This document shows positions 36,087 to 44,365 of a DNA stretch of 64,000 bases, piece after piece. Origin of the DNA: Flavisolibacter longurius (GTDB lineage Bacteria > Bacteroidota > Bacteroidia > Chitinophagales > Chitinophagaceae); NCBI GenBank assembly GCA_014163555.1, contig JACJGO010000008.1:62001-126000 (forward strand), written 5' to 3'. Numbering within the stretch: position 1 is the stretch's first letter; each line of letters begins with the position of its first letter. A program made the position numbers and the translations under genes. The notes under the pieces are model-generated. The model saw nothing but the letters and a program-made list of their open reading frames with translations, did not search any database and had not been told where the DNA came from.

Positions 36087-36363
36087 AGCCTATTTTTCGC
36101 CTTAAAAACAGCCATGGATAAATACTCTTTTTTTGCAGAAGCACCGCGTAAAAGCCACAATTCTTACTGCCGTATTTACGTATGAAAAAGACCGGTATTC
36201 GTCTCTGAAATTGGCTGTAAGCCGTTATCTTTCAAAATCTTTACATTTTATACAATATTCCAAACAATCGTCCGTTTCTGTTTTTACGTCAAGACAACAC
36301 CATTGACTATTGGAAATGAGAAAAAATCTATTTAACCTTGCCTCATCCTTTAATGCAAAAAAA

Positions 36364-36371
36364 TATTTTTG
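36364..36371 (+). promoter_or_regulatory. gldK operon -7 element
   Basis: TATTTTTG fits TAnnTTTG exactly, 16 nt before ATG 36388. A TTG at 36338-36340 may be the -33 half, with long spacing. It overlaps the longer open frame from 36310 and sets the start. Confidence 0.7.
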
Positions 36372-36387
36372 CCGTATACCCCAGTCT

Positions 36388-37689
36388 ATGAATATGAAAA
36401 ACCATTACTACACCCTAGTTGCTCTCTCGGCACTTTCGTTAGCTAGCTGTGGAATTCTTGGGAAAAAAGACAGAGGCGGAGCCTTACCCAATGATGGGCA
36501 GGTGCATGGTATTGCACCCGGTACCCGTTATACCCTACCCAAACCTCCGGGAATGGTGTACATCCCGCAGGGAACCTTTCACATGGGTCCCAGCGACGAG
36601 GATCCTGCTTATGCCTTTAGTGCCCGCAATCGTTCCGTATCCATCAGCGGGTTCTGGATGGATGCCACTGAGATCACCAACAACGAGTACCGCCAGTTTG
36701 TGTATTGGGTTCGCGACTCAGTTGCCGCCAAGAAATTGGGAGCTCCCTATGTAAAACAAGCTTCCGACGGTTCGGAGGTGGTTGATTTTGCCAAAATGCG
36801 CACCCTGAAGTGGAACGATCCGAAAGTGGTGGAGCAACTGAACGACATGATTCTTCCCGAGCCAGACCGTCTTCGCGGCCGCAAGGAGCTTGATCCTTCC
36901 AAAATTGTTTACCAGGTAGAACGCTTTGACCTGAAAGAAGCGGCCCGCCGTGAAAATGCCGGCAAGCCCCGTTCGCAGTTCATCGAGCGTTTCCCGGTGT
37001 CGGTTTACCCCGATACGCTGGTGTGGATGCGTGACTTCTCGTATTCCTACAATGAGCCGATGACCAAGCGCTATTTCTCTCACCCTGCCTTTGGAAACTA
37101 TCCTGTAGTAGGTGTGAACTGGAAAATGGCCGAGGCTTTCTGTAACTGGCGTACGCTTTACCTGAATAACTTCCTGGAATCTAAGAACCGAGTTCAGGAG
37201 TCTGACTTCCGTCTGCCAACCGAAGCGCAGTGGGAGTACGCAGCCCGAGGCGGTCGTTCCCAGTCGATGTTCCCCTGGGGTAACTATTACCTCCGTAACA
37301 AAAAAGGCTGTCTGTTGGCCAACTTTAAGCCCGGCCGTGGTAACTATCCTGAAGATGGTGGATTCTACACGGTTCGTGCCGATGCCTACTGGCCCAACGA
37401 CTATGGCTTATATAATATGTCCGGAAACGTAGCGGAGTGGACCTCTTCTATTTATTATGAAGGTTCGTACACTTTCCAGCACGACATGAACCCGGATGTA
37501 CGCTTTAATGCTAAAGACAGCGATCCTCCCAAAATGAAACGCAAGGTATTGCGCGGCGGAAGCTGGAAGGATGTTGGTTATTACCTGCAAACCGGTACCC
37601 GTACGTATGAGTACCAGGATTCTACAAAATCCTACATTGGTTTCCGTACGGTAATTGACCTGCCTGCATCTGCAACCGGCCGTCGTTAA
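36388..37689 (+). CDS. gldK: type IX secretion system lipoprotein GldK
   Basis: A 433-residue outer membrane lipoprotein. The lipobox is LSLASC (Cys20 in the numbering from ATG 36388, by eye), followed by a sulfatase-modifying (FGE) type domain: MVYIPQGTFHMGP, WMDATEITNNEYRQFV, RLPTEAQWEYAARGG, NMSGNVAEW and VLRGGSW. GldK forms a periplasmic ring with GldN in the T9SS. It opens gldKLMN, which drives export of CTD proteins and, in gliding species, motility. The start is fixed by the promoter and the signal peptide. Confidence 0.95.
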   Translation: MNMKNHYYTLVALSALSLASCGILGKKDRGGALPNDGQVHGIAPGTRYTLPKPPGMVYIPQGTFHMGPSDEDPAYAFSARNRSVSISGFWMDATEITNNEYRQFVYWVRDSVAAKKLGAPYVKQASDGSEVVDFAKMRTLKWNDPKVVEQLNDMILPEPDRLRGRKELDPSKIVYQVERFDLKEAARRENAGKPRSQFIERFPVSVYPDTLVWMRDFSYSYNEPMTKRYFSHPAFGNYPVVGVNWKMAEAFCNWRTLYLNNFLESKNRVQESDFRLPTEAQWEYAARGGRSQSMFPWGNYYLRNKKGCLLANFKPGRGNYPEDGGFYTVRADAYWPNDYGLYNMSGNVAEWTSSIYYEGSYTFQHDMNPDVRFNAKDSDPPKMKRKVLRGGSWKDVGYYLQTGTRTYEYQDSTKSYIGFRTVIDLPASATGRR

Positions 37690-37712
37690 TACAGTGTATA
37701 AATTCAATTCAT

Positions 37713-37743
37713 CAGAAATGAGGTTGTCTGCAACCTCCTTTCT
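37713..37743 (+). promoter_or_regulatory. hairpin between gldK and gldL
   Basis: GAGGTTG (37720-37726) pairs with CAACCTC (37731-37737) around a 4-nt loop, and CAGAAA (37713-37718) pairs with TTTCTG (37738-37743) outside it. No long T-run follows, so it looks like an attenuator or RNA stability/processing element that could set the ratio of GldK to GldLMN. Confidence 0.6.
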
Positions 37744-37802
37744 GATATATTCAACAAGAAGTTTTAAAATCTAAATATCAACCATTAAAAACAACAACAA
37801 TT

Positions 37803-38573
37803 ATGGCAGCTGCTATTCCTCCAAAAATTAGTAAATACGTTGACGTAGCCGTTTCTTTCGGTGCCGCCCTGGTAATCTGGGGTGCCCTTCGCAAAATTAC
37901 CCACGCTCCTGATGCCGAAACCTGGCTCTGGATTGGTTTGACCACGGAAGCAGCCATCTTTGCGCTGTATGGTGTACTGTATCTTATTTTCCCGGCTGTA
38001 AAAGACAATGCTGCCAGAGAAGAAACAGTTGTAGAAGCCATCACTCCTCAGGGCCGTGTATTGGGCCAGATGGATAAAGCGCTATTGGAGGCCGATATCA
38101 CACCGGCCAACCTGAACCGCCTGAGCGAAGGTTTCAAAAAGCTGAACACCACCATCTCTAATATGAATGACATTACCGATGTAGTAGCGGCTACCGGTGA
38201 TTATACAAAAAAGACAAGAGAGGTAACAACCGCACTGACACAGGTAAAAGATGCCTATGTAAATGCTGCCAACTCGGTAGGTGCTTTTAACGCTGCATCT
38301 GACGGTGCCCGCATTTTCCATGATCAAATCCAAGTGCTGACAAAAAATCTGTCTTCACTGAACACGATTTATGAACTGGAGCTGCAGGAAAGCAACAACC
38401 ACCTGAAAGCAATGAATGGTTTTTATGGTAAGCTGGCTGAAACTGCCCAGATCATGACCAACAGTGCTGATGATGCGAAAAAAGTGCAGGATCAAATTGG
38501 CTCTTTGGCAAACAACCTTGGACGCTTGAATGGCATCTATGGTAATATGCTTACTGCCATGCAAGGTCGTTAA
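37803..38573 (+). CDS. gldL: type IX secretion system motor protein GldL
   Basis: A 256-residue inner membrane protein with two N-terminal helices (YVDVAVSFGAALVIWGALRK and WLWIGLTTEAAIFALYGVLY) and a long cytoplasmic coiled-coil-like C-terminus rich in Asn, Thr and Leu. With GldM it forms the proton-driven T9SS motor; a conserved membrane glutamate (TTEAAIF) is thought to carry protons. It begins 113 bp after gldK. Confidence 0.95.
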   Translation: MAAAIPPKISKYVDVAVSFGAALVIWGALRKITHAPDAETWLWIGLTTEAAIFALYGVLYLIFPAVKDNAAREETVVEAITPQGRVLGQMDKALLEADITPANLNRLSEGFKKLNTTISNMNDITDVVAATGDYTKKTREVTTALTQVKDAYVNAANSVGAFNAASDGARIFHDQIQVLTKNLSSLNTIYELELQESNNHLKAMNGFYGKLAETAQIMTNSADDAKKVQDQIGSLANNLGRLNGIYGNMLTAMQGR

Positions 38574-38637
38574 GCACCGTTGCACCTATGAAAGACAAAT
38601 TCAACAACTTTTACAACTAGAAAATCCAAAATAACTT

Positions 38638-40179
38638 ATGGCACTTCCCAAAGAGCCACGGCAGAAGATGATCAACCTGATGTACCTGGTGCTGACAGCC
38701 TTGTTAGCCCTGAACGTCTCGGCTGAGATTCTGAATGCATTTAAAACCGTGGACAATAGCCTGGATAAAACTAACAGCACCGTTAATATCTCAACGGAAA
38801 ATATCATGGAATCATTCCGGAACAAACTGGCTGATCCCACAAGCAAGGCAAAAGCTGAAGTTTGGTATCCGAAAGCACAAACAGCACAGCAGTTAACCAC
38901 AGCAATGTATAACTACATTGAAGGTCTGCGCAATGAGATTTTGAAGGCCGCTGATTTCGATCCGGCCCGAAAGAAAGATTCAACGTACAAAGAAGATAAT
39001 CAGGATATCGCCACCCGCATCATGGTAAAAGAAGGCAAGGGTAAAGAACTGCAGAAAAAACTGACAGAGTACCGCGCCGCTATGATCAACTTGGTAGCAC
39101 CTGATCGCAAAGCTGAGTTTGAGCGCAGCCTGCAGGTTGATCCTTCCATGCCGAAAGGCCTGAAAGGTGGCAACAAAACATGGGAAGACGCATACTTTAA
39201 CATGGTTCCTACTGTAGCTGCTCTGACCATTTTGCGCAAATTTGAGAACGACGTTAAGACGACCGAAAACCGTGTTGTAACGCATCTGCACGAGCAGGTA
39301 GGTAAGGTAGAAGTGATCTTCGATGCATTTGAAGCCATTGTAGGTCAAAATTCCAAATACCTTATGCCTGGACAGGAATTGGAAATTACAGCAGGTTTGG
39401 GAGCATTTTCAAAGTCAAAGCTGCCCGATATTTCTATTGGCGGATCCAGAGTTTCGCTGAATGAAAAAGGAATGGCGGTTTACAAAACCGCGGCCGGAAC
39501 CATCGGTAATCACAGCATCCCTGTTACGGTTGCCTTTACTGACCAAGATGGCAAACCCCAAACAAGAACGTTTAACGTGGAGTATACCGTTGGTCAGTCC
39601 AATGCCTCCATTGCCCTAGATAAAATGAACGTGCTTTACATTGGCGTTGACAACCCGGTTTCCATTGCAGCTTCCGGTGGCGGCGATGACAAAGTGCAGG
39701 TATCTATGAGCGGTGGTGGCGGAAGCATCAGCAAAATTGGTGCGGGTAAATACAATGTTCGTGTAACCACGCCTACGGAAGAAGCAATTATTACGGTAAG
39801 CGTTGATGGCAAGGTGGCTGGTTCTTCCCGCTTCCGGGTACGCAGCATTCCGGCGCCAACGGGTACTGTGGGTGGCTTTGCTTCCGGTGACAACGTGAAT
39901 GCCGGGGCGTTCCGGGCACAAGCCGGTGTGGGTGCTTACATTAAAGATTTTCCTTTCGATATTAAATATGATGTGGTAAGCTACAGCATCAGTATTGATA
40001 ACGATGAAGGTGATATTGAAAGCGCCGATGTACAGGGTGTATATTTCTCTCCCCGTGCAAAACAAATCATCAACTCACATGCAAAACCTGGCCGTACCAT
40101 TACCATTGATGGGTTGCGTGCAAAAGGGCCTGATGGTCGTGTGTTTAAGATCCCTTCACTGGTTTATTACCTTAAATAA
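38638..40179 (+). CDS. gldM: type IX secretion system motor protein GldM
   Basis: A 513-residue protein with one N-terminal membrane helix (KMINLMYLVLTALLALNVSAEILNAF) and a large periplasmic part made of four stacked domains (helical D1, then beta-rich D2-D4, for example GNHSIPVTVAFTDQDGKPQTR and a glycine-rich loop SGGGDDKVQVSMSGGGGS). It couples the inner membrane motor to the GldKN ring. A conserved acidic/arginine region near the helix is expected in the family. It is 64 bp after gldL. Confidence 0.95.
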   Translation: MALPKEPRQKMINLMYLVLTALLALNVSAEILNAFKTVDNSLDKTNSTVNISTENIMESFRNKLADPTSKAKAEVWYPKAQTAQQLTTAMYNYIEGLRNEILKAADFDPARKKDSTYKEDNQDIATRIMVKEGKGKELQKKLTEYRAAMINLVAPDRKAEFERSLQVDPSMPKGLKGGNKTWEDAYFNMVPTVAALTILRKFENDVKTTENRVVTHLHEQVGKVEVIFDAFEAIVGQNSKYLMPGQELEITAGLGAFSKSKLPDISIGGSRVSLNEKGMAVYKTAAGTIGNHSIPVTVAFTDQDGKPQTRTFNVEYTVGQSNASIALDKMNVLYIGVDNPVSIAASGGGDDKVQVSMSGGGGSISKIGAGKYNVRVTTPTEEAIITVSVDGKVAGSSRFRVRSIPAPTGTVGGFASGDNVNAGAFRAQAGVGAYIKDFPFDIKYDVVSYSISIDNDEGDIESADVQGVYFSPRAKQIINSHAKPGRTITIDGLRAKGPDGRVFKIPSLVYYLK

Positions 40180-40188
40180 GATATACGT

Positions 40189-41202
40189 ATGAAACGCCTG
40201 ATGATAAAATGCTGTGTTTTTTCGCTTTTGCTCGTGATGGTAGCTCAGTCGGCTGATGCGCAACGCACCGGTAGAAGACGAGGGCAAACCACACAGCCAG
40301 CAGGAGAGGAAACACAACAACAGAACAACAATAGCAGTGCGCCTTCTGGTTACAACCCATACGGCAACATTCCTATCCGGGTAGATACCGGTACGGGTCC
40401 TGGTGTAATTAATAAATCGTTGCGTAACGACGGTATTGTTGACAAAAGCTTTGTTAATGATCGTACACCACTTCCCTATGAACATCTTCGTTGGGACGAT
40501 GCCCTTTTTATGGAAAAAGTTTGGCGTGAACTGGATCTCCGTGAAAAGTTGAACCAAACGTTCCGCTATGAAGCCGAAGATGACAATGGTAGCCAGATGT
40601 TTATGAACATCCTTCTGGATGCTCTAAAAAAAGATTCAGTAGTGGCCTTTGCTGATGAGCGTTTTACTACGCCGTTGACACTCTCTGATATTGAATCCAA
40701 AACAATTGGTGGTCCTGCCGATACTACTCCGGTGGTAGATCCTACTGATCCAAACCGGATCCTTGAATATGTAGTGACGAAAGAAACCTTTAATCCAAAG
40801 TTGGTAACCAAATTGCGGATGAAAGAAGAGTGGGTATTTGACCGCGAATCAAGCCGTATGATTAGTAGGATCATTGGTATTGCACCGGTGATTGAAAGAG
40901 CAAGACCCGGATCAAAGGTTCCGGCTACAGAAGTGTTGTTCTGGGTTTATTATCCCGACCTGCGTAAAACGCTGGCACGTTACGAGGTATATAATCCGAA
41001 AAACATGGGTTATGGCCGCATGACCTGGGAAGAGCTGTTCGAAGCAAGAATGTTTTCTTCGTACATCACCAAGTCCACGCTGGACAACCCGGGTAACAAA
41101 ACAATCCGCCAGATGATCAAAGATCCGATCCTTGCCTTGCTGGAAGGTGAGAACATTAAGGAGCGCATCTTTAATTACGAGCAGGACCTGTGGTCGTATT
41201 AA
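40189..41202 (+). CDS. gldN: type IX secretion system ring protein GldN
   Basis: A 337-residue periplasmic protein with a signal peptide (CCVFSLLLVMVAQSADAQ), a basic and glutamine-rich linker, then the GldN domain (WDDALFMEKVWRELDLREKLNQ, EEWVFDRESSRMISRIIGIAP, FWVYYPDLRKTLARYEVYNP). It forms the ring with GldK. It starts 9 bp after gldM and ends the operon at a strong terminator. Confidence 0.95.
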   Translation: MKRLMIKCCVFSLLLVMVAQSADAQRTGRRRGQTTQPAGEETQQQNNNSSAPSGYNPYGNIPIRVDTGTGPGVINKSLRNDGIVDKSFVNDRTPLPYEHLRWDDALFMEKVWRELDLREKLNQTFRYEAEDDNGSQMFMNILLDALKKDSVVAFADERFTTPLTLSDIESKTIGGPADTTPVVDPTDPNRILEYVVTKETFNPKLVTKLRMKEEWVFDRESSRMISRIIGIAPVIERARPGSKVPATEVLFWVYYPDLRKTLARYEVYNPKNMGYGRMTWEELFEARMFSSYITKSTLDNPGNKTIRQMIKDPILALLEGENIKERIFNYEQDLWSY

Positions 41203-41222
41203 TACAAACGTTTTTCTTTTAT

Positions 41223-41254
41223 AAAAATCCTGCCTGTTAAGGCAGGATTTTTTG
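41223..41254 (+). terminator. terminator after gldN
   Basis: AATCCTGCCT (41226-41235) pairs with AGGCAGGATT (41240-41249), followed by TTTTTT. It begins about 20 nt after the gldN stop. Confidence 0.85.
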
Positions 41255-41493
41255 TTTTTGACTTTTGTTGCGATATCACGGGTTTATGAAAATTGACAGT
41301 AATTCATTGATATCTATTTTCGAAAATGAAGGACTTCAACAAAAATCATTTTGAAAGTTTTCTTGGTTCAAAACGAAGTGGAGTAAGGGTTTGGAAGGAT
41401 GAGTGATAAAAAATGTGGAAAGTACGTATAGGAAATCTGGCTAAAGGTTGTATTTTTACCTCGGTTTTTCATAGGATATTGGATTTTAAAACG

Positions 41494-41520
41494 GGGCAGG
41501 ATTTCTATCCAGCCCTTTTT
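41494..41520 (+). terminator. terminator-like hairpin in the gldN-uvrC gap
   Basis: GGGC-A-GGAT (41494-41502) pairs with ATCC-A-GCCC (41507-41515), one A-A mismatch, then TTTTT. No gene precedes it on this strand after gldN, so it may end a small RNA (see findings). The gap 41203-41774 is 572 bp; a 61-codon open frame at 41413-41598 is not supported as a gene. Confidence 0.45.
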
Positions 41521-41686
41521 CTTTGCCCTCTGTATCCCCTGATGGGAGAACTTAGGCAGGTTATACTTTTTCCTTTTTACCCTTTCTTACAGCAATAAGA
41601 TTTTATTTGCTCCATAGCATTACCAACAGCAAAAGTGTGCGACGCAACAGACGCTTTGTCATAGCACATCTGCTTAGTACATTAAA

Positions 41687-41720
41687 AGAAAATGCCTGTT
41701 CGAAAGAACAGGCATTTGTT
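41687..41720 (-). terminator. terminator of uvrC
   Basis: A perfect 12-base stem (41690-41701 with 41706-41717, core AATGCCTGTTC) with a GAAA tetraloop. On the minus strand it is followed by a T-rich run, about 55 nt after the uvrC stop. Confidence 0.8.
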
Positions 41721-41774
41721 ATTGAGAGAATTTATTACCTAAAGAAAGACTGAAAAATAAAAAGCCACATGGAC

Positions 41775-43598
41775 CTAAGTTTCCCCACTGGGAGACAGGG
41801 GGCCTTCTCCCTCAAAATGACTTTTGATTATACGTGCCTTTGATACGCCGACAACCCTTGCCAGTTCCGACTCAGGCTGCTGCTTGATGTTGTTGATGGA
41901 GCGGAACGTTTTTAAAAGCAGGTTGGCGGTATTGTTGCCAATGCCTTTGATATCTTCAAGACCGTTTTTAAACGTGCCTTTACTCCGTTTTTCACGGTGG
42001 AAATTAAGACCGTAGCGGTGCACTTCATCCCGGATGCGACGAATCAGCTTATGGCTTTCGCTGTCGTAAGGAAGTTTTAGCGATTCTTTATCTCCAACAA
42101 AAAAAAGTTCCTCTTCGTTTTTGGCCAATCCAACCATCGTCATTTGTCCCTGCAGGTCCAGTTCTTCAATGGCTTCGTAGGCAGCGCTTAACTGCCCTTT
42201 TCCGCCATCAATAATCACCAATTGAGGAAAAGGGTTGCCTTCGCTTTTTAAGCGTTTATAGCGCCTGTAAACCGCTTCCCGCATGGTGGCAAAATCGTTG
42301 ATGCCTTCCACGGTTTTTACGTTGAACAGGCGATAGTCTTTTTTACTCGGTTCGCCATTTTTAAAACAAACCATTGCCGAAACCGGGTAGCTTCCGTGCA
42401 GGTTGGAGTTGTCGAAGCATTCAATATGCTGGGGAACAGAGGATAATTGCAGGTCTTTTTGGATCTGCAGGAGCACAGTGGATTTGTCAGCCTTCATCGC
42501 TTTCAGCCTTGCCTTGCTGGCTTCGCTGTCGATGAAATACTGCGCATTTTTCTGCGAAAGCTCCAGTAGTTTTTTCTTATCACCCGCCTTCGGAATAGTC
42601 AGAACTACCTCTGGCTCTTCGTATTCAATCTCAAACGGAACAACAACTTCCACGGCGTCGCTGTTAAACGTTGTTCGCAACTGCCCGATGGCAGCGGCAA
42701 GCGTTTCTTCGATGGTTTCATCCAGGTGCGTTTCTACCCTGATGGTTTTGGTTTGAATGATAGCCCCGTTATTCACCATCAGGTAATTGACATAGGCAAT
42801 ATCGGTGTCCTTTACAATATTGAAAACATCCACATCTTTCAGCGTGGTGTTCACCACAATGGAACGTGACTGGTAATTTTCCAAGTAGGTGATCTTCTTA
42901 CGGACCTGTTCCGCCTTTTCAAATTCCAGCGCTTCGGCAAGGCCTTTCATTTCGCGTTTGAAATGCTGGATCACCTCACCAAGATTTCCTTTCAGAATGT
43001 TTTTGATCTGGCGGATGTTTTCGTTATAATCTTCTTCGGATTGATTTGCCTCGCAGGGACCCTTGCAATTGCCCAGATGAAATTCCAAGCATACTTTGAA
43101 TTTGCCTTTTTCAATATTGCGTTGCGTCAGGTTGAGCGGACAAGTACGCAATGGAATGGTTTGTTTGATAAAATCCAGCAGTTCCCGCACTTTGCCAACC
43201 GAGGTATACGGCCCGAAATATTGCGAACCATCGTCAATTTTCTGCCGGGTTAAAAATACCCGCGGAAAAGGCTCATTCTTGATAACGATATAGGGGTAAG
43301 TTTTGTCGTCTTTCAGGTTAATGTTGAACAGGGGCTGGTACTGCTTGATCAGCGAGTTTTCCAGCAGAAAGGCATCTTGTTCGGTATGAACAATGGTAAA
43401 TTCAATGCGGCGAATCCGCCGTACCAATTCATGTGTTTTATAACTGTTGATGGATTTGTTGAAATAAGAGCTTACCCGTTTGCGAATGTTTTTGGCTTTG
43501 CCTACATACAGCAGGTCGCCATCTTGGTTGTAGTATTTGTAAATGCCGGGTTCCTGTGGTAAGCTGCCGGCGATTTCCTGAAATTCTTTCTGCGTCAT
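41775..43598 (-). CDS. uvrC: excinuclease ABC subunit C
   Basis: A 607-residue nuclease that makes both cuts in nucleotide excision repair. The GIY-YIG domain starts at the N-terminus (EPGIYKYY, LLYVGKAKNIRKRVSSYF), the UVR motif is LEFEKAEQVRKKI, the RNase H-like second nuclease has IDGGKGQLSAA, and two helix-hairpin-helix motifs end the protein (IKGIGNNTANLLLKTF). Full length for the family. Octamer array 9 lies just upstream of the start. Confidence 0.96.
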   Translation of the reverse strand: MTQKEFQEIAGSLPQEPGIYKYYNQDGDLLYVGKAKNIRKRVSSYFNKSINSYKTHELVRRIRRIEFTIVHTEQDAFLLENSLIKQYQPLFNINLKDDKTYPYIVIKNEPFPRVFLTRQKIDDGSQYFGPYTSVGKVRELLDFIKQTIPLRTCPLNLTQRNIEKGKFKVCLEFHLGNCKGPCEANQSEEDYNENIRQIKNILKGNLGEVIQHFKREMKGLAEALEFEKAEQVRKKITYLENYQSRSIVVNTTLKDVDVFNIVKDTDIAYVNYLMVNNGAIIQTKTIRVETHLDETIEETLAAAIGQLRTTFNSDAVEVVVPFEIEYEEPEVVLTIPKAGDKKKLLELSQKNAQYFIDSEASKARLKAMKADKSTVLLQIQKDLQLSSVPQHIECFDNSNLHGSYPVSAMVCFKNGEPSKKDYRLFNVKTVEGINDFATMREAVYRRYKRLKSEGNPFPQLVIIDGGKGQLSAAYEAIEELDLQGQMTMVGLAKNEEELFFVGDKESLKLPYDSESHKLIRRIRDEVHRYGLNFHREKRSKGTFKNGLEDIKGIGNNTANLLLKTFRSINNIKQQPESELARVVGVSKARIIKSHFEGEGPLSPSGET

Positions 43599-43609
43599 AA
43601 AATTCTTCG

Positions 43610-43649
43610 TTCACAAGTTCACGGGTTCACACGTCGACGGGTTGAGCCG
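43610..43649. repeat. octamer array 9 (five 8-bp units)
   Basis: Units start at 43610, 43618, 43626, 43634 and 43642, form TTCACNNG drifting to TTGAGCCG. On the other strand the units read C-NN-GTGAA, the same family as array 4b at 7151. Two further 8-mers (ATCAACNT) lie at 43671-43686. It begins 11 nt upstream of the uvrC start codon. Confidence 0.75.
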
Positions 43650-43692
43650 AATTGCCTTTTCCTTTCTCCTATCAACGTATCAACCTGCCTCT

Positions 43693-44280
43693 TTAGGGGT
43701 TTTGGCCATCAAAACCATTCCAAACTACCTGCAGCTTTTTTGTTTGTTGTGTTCCGCCGGCTTCGCTAACCGTTGTTACCTGAAAGTTTTTTCCTGCTTC
43801 CCAGAGCATATTTTTCCTTACCAGGGTATCACCGCTATTCTGCCAGAGTTCTACAAAAATAGACTGAATATCGTTCTTTCCCTGCGCATTGGGGGCCGGG
43901 TCCAGCACAACGTCTTCCCGCTTTACCGGGTGTTCTTCATTGGTGGTGAACATAAACACAAATGCATTCAACATATCGTCATATTCGTGAGTGATCTGGT
44001 AATCATTTTTCAGCTCATTGGAACTTATATCCGGCAGGGTAGCAAAATCACGTGCATACCGCTTTACATCTGTATTGCGGATAGGAACGGTATCGCTGAC
44101 GCCATCCACTGTTTCAATTTTGTAAAACGTGGCCAGCGACGTATCCAGCTTTGCCAGTTCACCTTTGATATAATCGGTCACCGGGAAAAACTGCTCTGCC
44201 GGCACATCGGTTTTTTTGTTTTTGCCTTTACAGCCAATCAGTACGATCAAAAAAACGAAGGAGGCCAAAAGTCGGGTCAT
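43693..44280 (-). CDS. hypothetical lipoprotein
   Basis: A 195-residue protein with a type II signal peptide and lipobox (FLIVLIGC, Cys17), followed by KGKNKK. The rest is soluble and mostly beta, with no family I recognise. It is in the same direction as the ECF sigma/membrane protein pair upstream and uvrC downstream, but the terminator between it and the 44366 gene makes it a separate unit. Function unknown. Confidence 0.75.
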   Translation of the reverse strand: MTRLLASFVFLIVLIGCKGKNKKTDVPAEQFFPVTDYIKGELAKLDTSLATFYKIETVDGVSDTVPIRNTDVKRYARDFATLPDISSNELKNDYQITHEYDDMLNAFVFMFTTNEEHPVKREDVVLDPAPNAQGKNDIQSIFVELWQNSGDTLVRKNMLWEAGKNFQVTTVSEAGGTQQTKKLQVVWNGFDGQNP

Positions 44281-44309
44281 GCGGTAAAATTAGGGAACAG
44301 TGTAAAACG

Positions 44310-44343
44310 AAAAATTCCCGTGCCTATTGTTAGGTCACGGGAA
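44310..44343 (-). terminator. terminator of the sigma-factor operon
   Basis: TTCCCGTG (44315-44322) pairs with CACGGGAA (44336-44343), extended by CCT/AGG across one bulge. On the minus strand it is followed by TTTTTCGTTTT, just after the end of the 44366-45691 gene. Confidence 0.75.
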
Positions 44344-44365
44344 CGGCTAAGCAATTAGACAGGGT

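Noticed and set aside
41413-41598. A 61-codon open frame in the gldN-uvrC gap
   Set aside because: It has no recognisable protein features, contains a terminator-like hairpin, and has no promoter or family; it is likely chance.
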